Of a stretch of DNA of 64,000 nucleotides, positions 45,301 to 55,593 are shown one piece after another. Source of the DNA: Stenocarpella maydis (Eukaryota; Ascomycota; Sordariomycetes; Diaporthales; Diaporthaceae); the NCBI GenBank assembly GCA_002270565.1, contig NQMI01000010.1, forward strand, positions 555,791 to 619,790, given 5' to 3'. Within the stretch, counting starts at the first letter, position 1. Every line of letters begins with the position of its first letter. The position numbers and the translations under genes are program-made. Below the pieces are notes generated by a model, which was not told the origin of the DNA, did no database searches, and was given only the letters and a program-made list of their open reading frames with translations.

Positions 45301-46092
45301 CGGGACCTTGCTGAACTTGACCGACTCCTTGGGTACGAGGTCAGATATTCACAGTGCTTGGCAGCACAGTGCCTCATCAGGACTGTGAACAATCCCAGGT
45401 TGCTCCACAGGTCTATCGATATTTTCCAAGAATATCTCCAAACTACTCGCCAGCATGTCAACACATTATTAGAAGCTTTGAGGCACACGGAACAGGCCAT
45501 AGCTCAAGATCCACTTTCGCGTTTTACCGAGGCGGCAGAAGAACGCCAGATGATAGACGCCCATATTCTTGCCGAGATCACGGCTCTCGACGGGGTGATG
45601 CAACTTCTTCGTGGTAATATGGCCGGGGATGCTTCAAACAGCCGCGGGCCTTTCGCATCCGTTCCAATTGTAAGACACGCGATGCGTGAAAGCACGAACC
45701 TGAAGCGAGCGGCAATGTCGGCGTTCTCACAGATTTCTGACAAAAAGATCCAAAGAGTCATACGAACCTGGCTCGATATTCTCTCTGTTAACCAAGATCT
45801 AAGGAACAACATAAGTGGCGCAATAGATGAAGTTGAGGGGCTGTCAGTGAGTGGGGTGAAGCGTTCCAGGGACGATCAGGCAGGCGTCGTCTCGGCCCTT
45901 AGGTACCTTGATCGACAGGACCAGCTGGAGGCAAATAGAGCTCTTGGTATACAGACAACAGCAGGCGACGATCAAGTAGATAGTGAAATACTGGGAGTGG
46001 TGGATGGCTCGGGGATTACAGACACGCACGGACATCTATTCACAGAGGAAGAACTGGGTCGAGTACTCAAACGGAGGCGTGTAGACGCATAA
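42312..46092 (+). CDS. Orphan fungal protein, about 934 aa, 12 exons
   Basis: I do not recognise the family. A phase-consistent model is: 42312-42673, 42740-42916, 42982-43023, 43140-43269, 43335-43451, 43511-43622, 43696-43898, 44006-44042, 44142-44289, 44383-44431, 44497-44887 and 45056-46092 (2805 nt). Several introns have clear branch sites (GCTAAT at 43669; GCTAAC at 44476). N-terminal half: LVFPGPWNLEDERRLLELGW, FWFRRFVPFWTDP, WRQGFQSFWFEGFTTQE, HPHWRMLLAAIYHMRK, ERVYPSARRLYDLQFEAAR. Middle: LRWSIFESVPELNGKAMWEL, VNLIWPLLVDQYAES, HTEMLQFPTLVLHDIPGLR, FLEEGKAFYNQLWGSDLNLA and WLENDFMRYGYQALKV. The C-terminal ~330 residues are helical, with coiled-coil character, a KRSRDD patch and a terminal basic KRRRVDA that could be a nuclear signal. 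Exon 8 (37 nt) and the GT donors at 42917 and 43452 are the least certain. No catalytic motif is evident. Confidence 0.65.
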
Positions 46093-46547
46093 AGACCGAC
46101 TACCTAGGTACCATTTTCAAAGCAAGCAAATTTTTTGCTCCAAAATTTTACGCAAAGGGAGGCATCGGAAGTTGTCGCGAATCAGGCCACTGTACATATG
46201 TAACTGAGAGCAAAATGTGGCGCCACACCTGCATAAAACACGTAGCTGCTATATTCGTGATGGAGGGCCCCGGAGTCCTCAAGCAGGCCGAGGCAGACGC
46301 AGAGCACTTTTCTAAAAAAAAATTAATAAAAAAAGGAAAATAAAAAAAGGAAAATAAAAAAGGAAATCAATTCAGAACGCAAGGCCTCATCTCTTAAGGG
46401 GATGGAGGAGAAGCGGCTCGCAACTTACGCACCATCAATTGATACTTGCCGAACATTTCCCCAATCTCCCCATAACCAAGCCAGCTCCACTTGCAGGCTG
46501 ATTGAAGACCGTCTTCTCACCTTCTAATCAGGCAGTCGATTACTTAT
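46093..46547. other. Intergenic region with A-rich tandem repeat and left target duplication
   Basis: Contains TACCTAGGTA at 46101-46110, an A-rich tandem repeat at 46313-46368 with a unit near AAAAAAAGGAAAAT repeated about three times, and the 8-bp TTACTTAT target duplication of the adjoining transposon at 46540-46547. No gene is seen. Confidence 0.6.
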
Positions 46548-46573
46548 GAATGCGGATATTCGCACATAAGAAA
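46548..46573 (+). repeat. Left terminal inverted repeat of the MULE
   Basis: 26 bp identical to the reverse complement of 49653-49678. It contains an imperfect palindrome (TGCGGATATTCGCA). Confidence 0.9.
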
Positions 46574-49500
46574 ACAGATGGCAAACATAACGCTAGTAAC
46601 TAAGCACCCGGCCGGTTGCCGCCGGCAACGCTGCAGCCAATAGGGCAGCCGCGTTCCGCTAACGTAATGGCGCTAGTGCTAGGGGCCCTCGAATTTGACG
46701 ACCTCAAGTGCTAATTTTGAGTGCCTCCTCAAGGGGCTATAGGGCTACATATATTGTTAACTAACGCGCCTCACACCACCCAACCCCTATTACCCACCAC
46801 CCACCTCTAACGCCCTTAATAAATAGATAAACTACCCAGACCAGTTAATTAAGCATCATTAATTACCCCTATCTGGTTATCAGATGTTTTTTTGGTATTA
46901 TAGTAATGGTATATGTGCCAGACTATAGCGGCCTTAAGCTGTAGTAGTAATGCAACTGTTAATAATGGAATGCAAATATTACTGCTACGAACTATCGTTA
47001 ACCAGCCCTTGCTAACCTACTCCCTTTCCTATAACTATTTCATGATGGCTATAATACTTTAGTGATCTTTATGCGGAACTAAATGTATTAGCAAAGTTAT
47101 CCGGGTTCTCTATGGTTGTGCAAAGCTTAGTGCTAACTTATGTGGTCTTGATATATAGCCGGGGCGGTACTGCCTGGCCCAGTACTGTAAGAAAATATCA
47201 GTCCTTTATAATTAAATGTAGCTGCAAATGGAAGGCAACTATATATTGCATGAGGAATATAGCTAGTAAATGAGTCCTTCGGGTTAAGGAGGGAAGGCAT
47301 ACTAATTACGGCCCATAGGATATCCTGGAGGCTTAATGCGGATTTATAAAGCTATTGTAAGAATACCATGAATTCCTTACTCGAATAGCTTAAGACTCAT
47401 TATAAGCAAAGCCCAGGCAACTTAAGGCTGCCCTTTATTACTAGTACTTAGATATTGAGGTAGGAAATAATACTATAAAGAACTAGCTTGCTAGCTTTTA
47501 ATAATAGAAATAAGGTATATATATACTAACTTAGATAATACTATATTGGCTTAAAGAGAAGGAGACTTGGTATAGATTTTATATTAATGAGGATAATGTA
47601 ATCACGGGTATTCTTATAGTATATAATGTAGTAGGTTTAATGGATTTAAGAGTAGCGTTTCTCTAGCAATATCTTGCTTGATTATATATACTTAATAAAT
47701 TAGAAGAAGCTGCTATACTTTTAAAGCACTATTATGACCTATATGAAGAAGATTTTGCCTCTCTTTCAGGGTATTATGGATAATGAGAAGGAATTAGGCT
47801 TCTGATAGCTACTGGAGCAGGTTTATGATCTCCTTTAGGAGTATAAAAATGAGGACCCTTTACTCTTTATTATAGACTATAATACCGCCTTAATTAACGC
47901 TCTAGTAAAAGAATTTCCTTAATTAAAATACTAGCTTTATATCTTCTATATTAATATAAATGTTATCCTTAATATTAAGAAGAAATGGTGGAAGCTAGGC
48001 CGGGAGGAATTACCTATAGTTACTAAGGATGAAAACTCTATGGGAAGCCTGGATCTTGAGGATCCTGAGAGTGATGATAAAGATTTCGGACTTTAGAACG
48101 TGCTATAGAGAAATACCACTATAGTGCCTTTGAAAGTGCCTGCCCTTAGTGCTATCCCTAATACCTGAATAGCCCTCTTTAACCTCTTTAAGACCATAAA
48201 GTTTGCTACTGATTGCAAGACCTATGAGACAGCCTGAGAGCGTTTACAAGAGAAATTCTCAGGCTAGAGGGCAATCCTTAACTATCTTAAGATATATTAC
48301 ATTAATGAGAAGGAGGAGATTATTGCTAAATGGGCCGGCTATAAGATCTATAAGAACCTTAACTTCGGCTTATATATAATATCCTCTATTAAGTGGATGC
48401 ACCGGAAAATCAAGCTCCAGCTGGGCTATGGGATGGGGAATGTCTACTATCTGTTTGAGGCTGCATTTGAGGCTATCGTTGAGATTGCTTGTGATATCCG
48501 GCTTGAGGAAGCTAAGTAGAAAATGGCGGCCCTAGAAAAGTTTAACGGAAAGCTGTGGGTTGGTAAACTATACCTTTAAGTGGTAAGGGAGGCACTTAAG
48601 CTTCTTGCGAAGATGAAGAAGCAGGCGAAACATATGCTTTAAGGTAAAACACCATAAGGAGAGTGCTTGTAATTAACATGCCGTTACCCAATCTATATAT
48701 AATTCGGCTTAATCTGTGCTAATAGAATTACTAATAAGGAGGAAGCAGGTATTCCTCTTAATAAAGAGGATGTCCACTTGGTATGGTACCTTGATTGCAA
48801 CCTCTTAATTGAGAACCCCCTCCTCCTTATACTTTCGCCCAAGAAGGTCCTTAACTTAAGAGGAAGGCCTTAGGATAATAATCTGTTTGTAGGGGATAAA
48901 GAGGGCATCTTTAGTAGTATTGGGAGGGCTATAATAACCCATCAGACCTCCTCTAATACTATAAGCCTAGGCAGCAGGGCTGGTAACAAGATGGGGGCGA
49001 TAATAGCTTTAGTATAATGTATAAACTCAGCTTTTAAGTGGAATAATATAACCCTTAAATCCCTAGATAATGAGGACTAAGCCGGCTGCTGCCTGAAGCG
49101 AAAATATTAAGGGATGGCTATAATATTTAGGGGCCTGGCTTTATTAGTGCCTCCCCGGATGCATATGGCCCCTAGTATGCCGCTAGCAAAGAGGCAGCAT
49201 ATAATAGCTATGGCTATAATTAATAGGCTTCCAGCAATAGATTTGACTGCTTTAGATGTTAATAATGAGAGTAATGATGGCTTTATTAATTTGGGTAATA
49301 AGGAGGGTAATAGGAAGGAAACACAATCCTAGATAATAGTATCTATTAATTAAGTAATTCGCACTACTTATTGTGATGAATTATCGCGCTAATTTGGCGC
49401 GCAATTGGGCGTGCAATAGAGTGCTTATTTATATGTAATTAGGCTTATAAAGATATATGCAATTGTGTAAAATATTATGAATTTGCGCCAATGAGGTTGG

Positions 49501-49652
49501 TGATAGTATAACGCTAGGCATGCTAATGATGCCAGCAATGCCCCTTATAGATGGGTATAACGGAAATAAGGGTCTTGGCTGCTTAATAAGTGGCCGATCC
49601 CTGCTTCCCGTTATATCTGTATACCATCCGTTTTTTTATGTGCGGTAGCCGG

Positions 49653-49678
49653 TTTCTTATGTGCGAATATCCGCATTC
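49653..49678 (-). repeat. Right terminal inverted repeat of the MULE
   Basis: 26 bp, reverse complement of 46548-46573. A diverged second copy of its core (TTTTTTTATGTGCGG) lies just inside, at 49631-49645. Confidence 0.9.
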
Positions 49679-49742
49679 TTACTTATTGATTTTGGCCGAC
49701 TCGGCACGTTGTATGGCCATCTGTTCCGGCTCCACAGACTCA

Positions 49743-51221
49743 TTACCTGACCCATGAGTCTGTATCCTTAACAATCGGATAGCTGTCTCTTCCGTACGTC
49801 GAGTTTAAAGTCACTCTACCACTGACTGTGCTGCCCTCCTGGCGCATCCAAGTCTCAACAGGCTGGATGGATCCATCGCTTCCCAGGCTAATCTTGATCT
49901 GCCGGGAACCCGGAGTCCATTTGCCATATCCGCCATGACCGCTCTTGCGTCCGAAACAGAGGTCGAGGCCGTTTCCCTCCAGCGTCATACCCGAGAGTTT
50001 GGTGTCCCACTTGAAGCACCAGTCGTCGCCGTGGTCATGGCCACTGAACACCGTTTGCAGTCCTTCGAGCTGGAGGAGAGCCTGCATGAATGCCACATCC
50101 TGGTTTGAGTAGGTGTACACAGTCTTCGTGCCTCCTTGGCCGGAGGCGACACCCTAGAAGAAGCAAATGATCAGCACGATACGATTGAGACTTGTCCAAA
50201 TGGAGTTGGGAGCTGAGCATACTTGGGGACTCAACGGATTATCGTCGTTAATGCCTGGCTCCTGGTTGCCGTTGACACCAGCATTTTGGAATTGGAGGAA
50301 CGCCTGGACGGGAATATGAACGAAGGCAAGAGAGGGGATGGTGACTCCATAGGTAGTTGTGATATTGGCGGCAGTATTGGTGAGCCAAGATGCTACTGCA
50401 GGATCAACCCAATTAGGTTGACCTAGAGGCAGACCATTCGAGTCTTGTTGAAAGTAGTTTCTGCTGCTGTCAGTTCTATCTTACACGCCTGTGGAGAATT
50501 GAGTCGCGGCCGAGCATGTGATCCAAGCCGGCCGGGAATCCTGACTCACCCTCCTCTACTGTCGAAAAACCAGAGTATCATCTTTGGTATTTTGTCACTC
50601 TCATCGCTACCGAAGACCTCCAGGTAGTAGTTTGTGACGCCAACGTCGATCGTTGACGCTGACCCGGCCAACATGTTTTGGGTCAGGCTGTTGGGGTAGG
50701 TCTTCTCCCTCGCAAACAGATTATCTCGACTCAAGTAATAGTCTGAATCGTGGTTTCCATATGTGCTCGCCCAGGGTAAATTGGCGGCCTGAACGCGCGC
50801 AGCAATTTGATCAAACTTATCGGTGGCTGTTTCAACAGAGAGGGCATTCTCGCCAGTGAGGAGGTCGCCGTTCAGCACAACCAGCTGCGGGTCCTCGTAG
50901 AAAAAGATCAGATTCATCACCGTGTCAGAAAGGAAGTCTTGCCACCACCCGGAGACTGTGCCTTGCTCTATGTTCCTCGCCTGTCAAATGCGTGCATCTA
51001 ATACAAAGCGCACGGGGTTTCAGGTCTTGCTCACCCTCGCCATAGTGAAGGTCGTTGAATACAGAGATTTGGAAGGTCCCATCGTCTGTAAAGCGCAAAG
51101 GTGTGAAGCTCGCCGCGCGTTTCTTGATGCCCCGGGGGCCGCTCAAGAAGGACAGGGGCCAAGCAATTCCAAGAGGCGCAAGCAGGCCGACAGCCAAAGC
51201 TGAAGCTGAAGCGATATGCAT
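49743..51221 (-). CDS. Secreted calcineurin-like (purple-acid/Dcr2-type) phosphoesterase, 417 aa
   Basis: Four exons: 51221-51035, 50967-50550, 50460-50223 and 50153-49743; all phases fit, total 1254 nt. Introns are 67, 89 and 69 nt (donors GTGAGC, GTGAGT, GTATGC). The start MHIASASALAVGLLAPLGIA is a signal peptide; an ATG six codons upstream (51239) is also possible. All five metallophosphoesterase motifs are seen: FNDLHYGE (D-x-H), LVVLNGDLL (GD), TYGNHDSDY (GNHD), FVHIP (H) and FSGHDHGDDW (GHxH). The dinuclear metal site is therefore complete. Related fungal proteins are annotated as Dcr2-like phosphatases; the substrate is unknown, and secretion to wall or vacuole is inferred from the signal peptide. 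The MULE element sits just past its 3' end. Confidence 0.9.
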
Positions 51222-52578
51222 CACGGAAGATTGAAACAAAACGGATACCAGGGCTGATCTTGCTCAACGGCGGCACGAGAATAGTTTCGAGATGACGGAG
51301 ACTGGTCCCCTTGACACGTGTAGACGTGCCCCTCGCGCTATGTGGACGTGGACGAACTCTTCGCGAGATAGAGTGAGTGTGCCATTGATATGGATTTTGG
51401 AGCCCTTACTATGTTGTATTCAGTGGTCGACTAAGCCCCACTATGACCAGGCGTCCGAGGAGTGCTATTGCCATAGCCTACAATCCACATTTCCAATTCG
51501 GTAGGTTCACTACGACTTGGCAGGAGATTAACTTCCACTTCGGGACATTGAGCCTTGGAGAAAGCAAGCCCATTCGCTTAAGCAAAGATAGCCAGCCAAT
51601 TCTACGAGTCATGAAAGAATCACTATCACTTCACCCACGTGTCGTATGCACTACTGTGTACCTAACTTGGGTGTTGTCCAGGGGTCATGTACTCCGTAAA
51701 CTCATAAATCTCATGTAGCTGTACAGCAGCGGCCCATAGCAAACGCCCAACAGGGATCACTTGCTTGTGGGATGACGGCTGACCAGTCAGACTATTTACG
51801 CATCCATGGGAATCAAGTCTCCTACACTCAGGCTTGAAGAAAATAGCACTTGTCATCCTTCTTGGAAGACAGATGTCGGGGATTTTTGTACCCTAGGGCT
51901 ATAGGCGGACCCGTCATTGCTTGTTTTTTGGTTCCATAGTGTAGATAGTATAGCAGGCAGCCCTCTGACAATAGCCGCCGAGTTTATCCTATCCCAGCCA
52001 GACTACGACAGCCAAACTGATTATCGAGCAATATCCAATCTTCTTTCCAAGGCCATTGACCAAACGAAGATGCACGATCTCATTCACCTTGGCTTGCTAA
52101 GAACATTTGCACAGGCCCTCTGCCTGGAAAACTCAATGCGCTTCACCAGCACACTCCCGTTGGCCACGAGTCTGTTCTCATCTCAAGTCAAGCCAACCGG
52201 TGTGGGACCGTTTCCCGCCACCCTGAAAGTCAACCGCGTTGTTATCAGTTGGGAGAGAAGCACCCTCTTTATCCGAAAGTGAGTGATGGTTCACAAGCTG
52301 CTTGTAAGCCATCAGATACTTCATGGGGCCTTGGCAGGCTTCTGGGCGACCAGACATCGCTGGCCGGTTTGGGTGACATGGACGTCGTTCCAAGTCGATT
52401 TCAGGAATTCCGCCGCATCGATGCGATGCTTATAAGCCCGACCCCAGCGGCCTTTTTTCTGAGTCGGTGATGACTCGTCCGACTTCATGACCCCACAGCG
52501 TCGAGAATGACCGGGAGGTCAAGCTCCTCTTCAGCGAGGACAATAAATGATCGGCGGAGGAATTGTAATTCTGCGACT

Positions 52579-52800
52579 CTAGTTCGGCTCGATCTTCTCC
52601 ATTTCAGCTTTACGGCGCACCTTGACGGAGCTGGTACCTAGGTACGTTGAGCGCGCGGGAGGAGCCTTTGAACTTGCTCCTTTGACCTTGCTAGCACCTT
52701 TGGGCTGAGGCCTTCCCTTCAACTGCGCGTCGGTCGCGGCGATGGCAGCTAGCCTTCTTTCTCTGCTTTTCTTCGATGTGGTCTGCATGGTTTGCGTCAT
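52579..52800 (-). CDS. Possible small basic protein, 73 aa
   Basis: Open frame MTQTMQTTSKKSRERRLAAI continuing with KGRPQPKGASKVKGASSK and ending KAEMEKIEPN. It is rich in Lys, Arg, Ala and Ser, with no hydrophobic segment. There is no known family or clear promoter, and the GTACCTAGGTAC palindrome lies inside it. It is kept at low confidence because the composition is uniform and coding-like. Confidence 0.3.
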   Translation of the reverse strand: MTQTMQTTSKKSRERRLAAIAATDAQLKGRPQPKGASKVKGASSKAPPARSTYLGTSSVKVRRKAEMEKIEPN

Positions 52801-53679
52801 TTTGCATCTTCAAGACTGGGTGGCAAGACTATCGAAGTAGACACTAACTCTCAATACTGTAGATGCAGAGGCACAAGGCTTCTGAACACATTTTAATTTT
52901 TGTATATTTTTTGAGCCAAGCTTCACTGAGCCAAAATCACCTCATTGGACAATGGCAGGTCTAGGCGTGTGGCCCAAGTTTTCTTTTGTACAAAGGGAAG
53001 TCTTCACAGACCAGCCAGCGATTGATGACCATGTGAATGACATGGATGCCCAAAATCTCTGGCTGAATGAAAACAAGATAATGTGGTGCAATTCTTTTCT
53101 TCGTACTCGGCGCAGGATTCTCTAAACCTGCTATGACCATATGCCGAAACACTGATCAATAGCAATGGGGTATATCCTGATAGGATGAATTGAAGGAATT
53201 GAGCGAAACTGGCCCCTCAACCATCTTTGAATGACAGCCTGGCATTGAGAGCCTAATTAAAGTTATGCTCAGCCGGAGTTCAAGATATGAACATCAGTCA
53301 CATGGTTACTTGGTTGACATGTGCAAGTGAATACCTAGGTATGTGTTGCCAGTGGAGTAATACAACAGGAGGTTAATTGTTACTTACTAGTACGCTTAGG
53401 TGATGGAGGTGAAGCCTTTATGTAGTGAGCGTAATGGGCACAGGTTTGCTTAAACAATTTGCGTTTTCGACGATTAAAGATTCAGAGGGAATGGCTGAAT
53501 TGTCTGACTAATTTTCCTCTTAAAAGCAGTACTGTGCCCGTAAGGTGTATGAATCACGGTAACGGGTGAATAAAAATGACAACACATCGGCCACAATTCA
53601 GAAATTCCTTAGGCTTCCACGATGAGCCTAGCTATTTCTTCATCACACGCTGAAGTGACCAGAAGCTTATCAGGAGAGC

Positions 53680-53688
53680 TATATAAAA
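53680..53688 (+). promoter_or_regulatory. TATA box of the 60-aa Cys-rich gene
   Basis: TATATAAAA about 100 bp upstream of the ATG at 53785, with a CA-rich leader between (TCCAACATCCAAGC and AAAGAAATAGAAACAAACC). Confidence 0.6.
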
Positions 53689-53784
53689 GCACGTTGTCTG
53701 AAATGCCTAGAGGAGAATAATAGCCCCCTAATCTCACAGTTCCAACATCCAAGCTTCGAATTCAGAAAGAAATAGAAACAAACC

Positions 53785-53967
53785 ATGTGCTGTTACTACT
53801 ACTTCAAATACAAATGCTGCAGGTGTGGCAGAATGTTAGAGATCACTCCTATGAACAAATGCGACCACCGCAAGCGATCTTGCAACGGAGCCGTGCGACC
53901 AGACACCCTCGTTAGAAGGGGGCCATGTTCCGTTATGGAGAGAAATGCAGCTGCCACTGCCAACTAG
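53785..53967 (+). CDS. Small Cys-rich protein, 60 aa
   Basis: Single-exon frame starting MCCYYYFKYKCCRCGRMLEI and ending in ERNAAATAN. It has eight cysteines: CC at 2-3, CC-x2-C at 11-12 and 15, then three more (CDHRKRSC and GPCSV). The C-x2-C-G with later Cys/His residues could bind zinc; there is no signal peptide, so it is probably intracellular. Strong promoter marks (TATA box, CA-rich A-ending leader) suggest real, possibly high, expression. It resembles short fungal Cys-rich orphans found near heterogeneous, gene-poor sequence, but I cannot assign a family. Confidence 0.6.
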   Translation: MCCYYYFKYKCCRCGRMLEITPMNKCDHRKRSCNGAVRPDTLVRRGPCSVMERNAAATAN

Positions 53968-55001
53968 TTTTGCCAGGGGTGAATAATTTCTCGCGAGATG
54001 CAGGTCACCCAACGGGAGTGTTTAGCCCTGGTGTTAGGAGGGTTCTAAGCTAAGCGGAGATATTCTAAAACCGTGGGCCACGTGAAGTACAGTTGTATTT
54101 CTCGAAGAGGTGCTCTGCAAGCTGACATGCATCAAGTTTTCCTGCAATCACCCTTATTTTTAAACGGATGAGGGCCCCAGAATTACGCTCCGTGGAAAAG
54201 TGGTTCAGACGCCAAGCAATGTCATCCCTTCCTAGTGCGCGCTTGAGGCTGAACAAAGCAAGGAAAGCCAAGTAAAGCCAAGCACCGCACATTGTAACAG
54301 GGCGGTCTCGTCAAGCATCGATATCTAATTGTGGATTTCTTCGCGCTTGAAGGACCCGCGAAATAATTCTGTACCGCCTCCGCAGTCTCCATGACAAGAC
54401 AAGTGCATGATATCAATGTAGTGATCACCGCTCAAGGAAATCTGGGGCGGCTTTTGACTGACTGTACCAAAACATTGACAGTGATCGTAGAACAGAACCG
54501 GCAATGGCAGGATTGAGGCTTTTGCGGCATCGCCCGCCTCACAAGAAGAGTGCACGGTTTCGTGATGGGTATGCGATTCTACAAACACGGCCAAGAATTA
54601 GAGGAGAAAGGTTAACTGCAATCAAGCTTACCGAGCATGCCTCCAAGTGGAAATCGGAGGCCCTTGTCTTGAGTTCGCCTCAACTTTGTCTGGGATTGGC
54701 AGGCCAAGATTTATGAGCCCCCGATCTTGTTTCCGCATGCCACCACAGCAGCGCACGCCACGGATTCCAAACCTCCTGTGCCGATCACACTAGAATTACG
54801 GGTGAGGCCTACGAGACGGCGAAGCTTCTATAAGATCTCCGTGATCGCTCGCTTGACTGAATCATAGTTCTCGTCCTATTCATCATGAAACACCGGGTCA
54901 CCAGTCCAAGACCGTCGTCCATCGCGTTCTCTTCCAGCTGCGCTGTAATATTTTTTAGAGTCTTCCTTTCAACACAAACCGTTTTAATACCCTCGTTCAA
55001 A
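53968..55001. other. Intergenic region
   Basis: 1.0 kb. Short ORFs on both strands without support. The last 130 bp before 55002 contain a pyrimidine-rich, CA-containing leader (TTTCAACACAAACCGTTTTA). Confidence 0.45.
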
Positions 55002-55593
55002 ATGAAGTCCTTCAGCATCCTCGCGACCGTCCTGGCCGCTGCCGCCTCGGCCAGCCCCATCAGCAGGCGCGCCGTCTTCACTGACACCACCTTCAACGAT
55101 ATCTCCATCGCAGGTGGCACCGCCGGCAACTCTCAGGCCGAGGCCGAGCAGGCGCTATCCGGCCTCCCCGAGGACCTGAGCACGGTCGAGCAGGCGGACC
55201 TCGACTTCCTGAACTCGGTGAACCAGGTTGCGAACGACGCCGAGAAGGAGGCCTTCAACCCTGCCATTGAGGCGGCTACCGGAGCCAAGGCTGATGCCCT
55301 TCAGGTGAGTCAACAAACACTGCTGTCCTTGTCGACCATGAAGCACATTCCCGAATGAGTGGCACCATACTAACTATACACTGTGACAATAGGCCGGCAA
55401 GATCAAGAACAAGGTCCTCAAGCTGACCGCGACCATCAAGAAGCTAGAGGCTCAGGCGGCGCAGGGAGAGGATGTCGCAGACAAGCTTGCCGAGGAGCAG
55501 AAAAAGCTCGCAAATAACATCGCACAGGACACTAAGGCGGCCGGCAACACGTCGACCAACGTTGAGTTTGATGGCGCCATCACCGCCGCCTAG
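55002..55593 (+). CDS. Small secreted helical protein, 167 aa
   Basis: Exons 55002-55304 and 55393-55593; the intron is 88 nt (GTGAGT to TAG). The start MKSFSILATVLAAAASASPI is a clear signal peptide, followed by a dibasic SRR site. The mature part is acidic, Ala/Glu/Asn-rich and helical: FTDTTFNDISIAGGTAGNSQ, then AEAEQALSGLPEDLSTVEQA, LDFLNSVNQVANDAEKEAFN. Exon 2 encodes heptad-like AGKIKNKVLKLTATIKKLEA and a QGEDVADKLAEEQKKLANNI segment, ending FDGAITAA. It has no cysteines, unlike most effectors. It matches a known family of fungal small secreted proteins of unknown function. An in-frame ATG lies upstream at 54885, but its leader lacks signal character, so 55002 is chosen. Confidence 0.85.

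Larger units (their letters stand above)
46548..49678. mobile_element. Decayed Mutator-like (MULE) DNA transposon, 3131 bp
   Basis: Bounded by perfect 26-bp terminal inverted repeats (left 46548-46573, right 49653-49678, beginning GAATGCGGATATTCGCACAT) and flanked by an 8-bp duplication TTACTTAT (46540-46547 and 49679-49686). The body is AT-rich. On the plus strand a broken transposase can be read: FIIDYNTALINALVKEFP-stop-LKY-stop-LYIF then NVILNIKKKWW near 47866-47990, which matches the MULE core (TDR..ALMNAL...FP...LCIWHINKNV). Further on, ERLQEKFSG-stop-RAIL and the IAKWAG...IKWMHRK...YYLFEAAFEAI block lie near 48235-48480. Several internal stops stand where Gln (CAA/CAG) or Arg (CGA) would fit, the sign of C-to-T mutation by RIP. 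It inserted 57 bp downstream of the phosphoesterase stop. Most MULEs make 9-bp duplications, so the 8-bp one is slightly atypical. Confidence 0.8.
51222..53784. other. Gene-poor region, 2.6 kb, with weak ORFs
   Basis: A plus-strand open frame at 51917-52282 has protein-like sequence (GSPLTIAAEFILSQPDYDSQ, AIDQTKMHDLIHLGLLRTFA) but no recognisable start, family or splice context; it may be an exon or a remnant. Palindromes GTACCTAGGTAC (52634-52645) and ATACCTAGGTAT (53331-53342) occur here. The rest shows nothing recognisable up to the promoter of the Cys-rich gene. Confidence 0.4.

Noticed and set aside
46548..49678. hAT superfamily for the transposon, because of the 8-bp duplication
   Set aside because: The recoverable translation (TALINALVKEFP and the following Gln/stop-interrupted block) matches the MULE core rather than hAT, although the duplication length would fit hAT.
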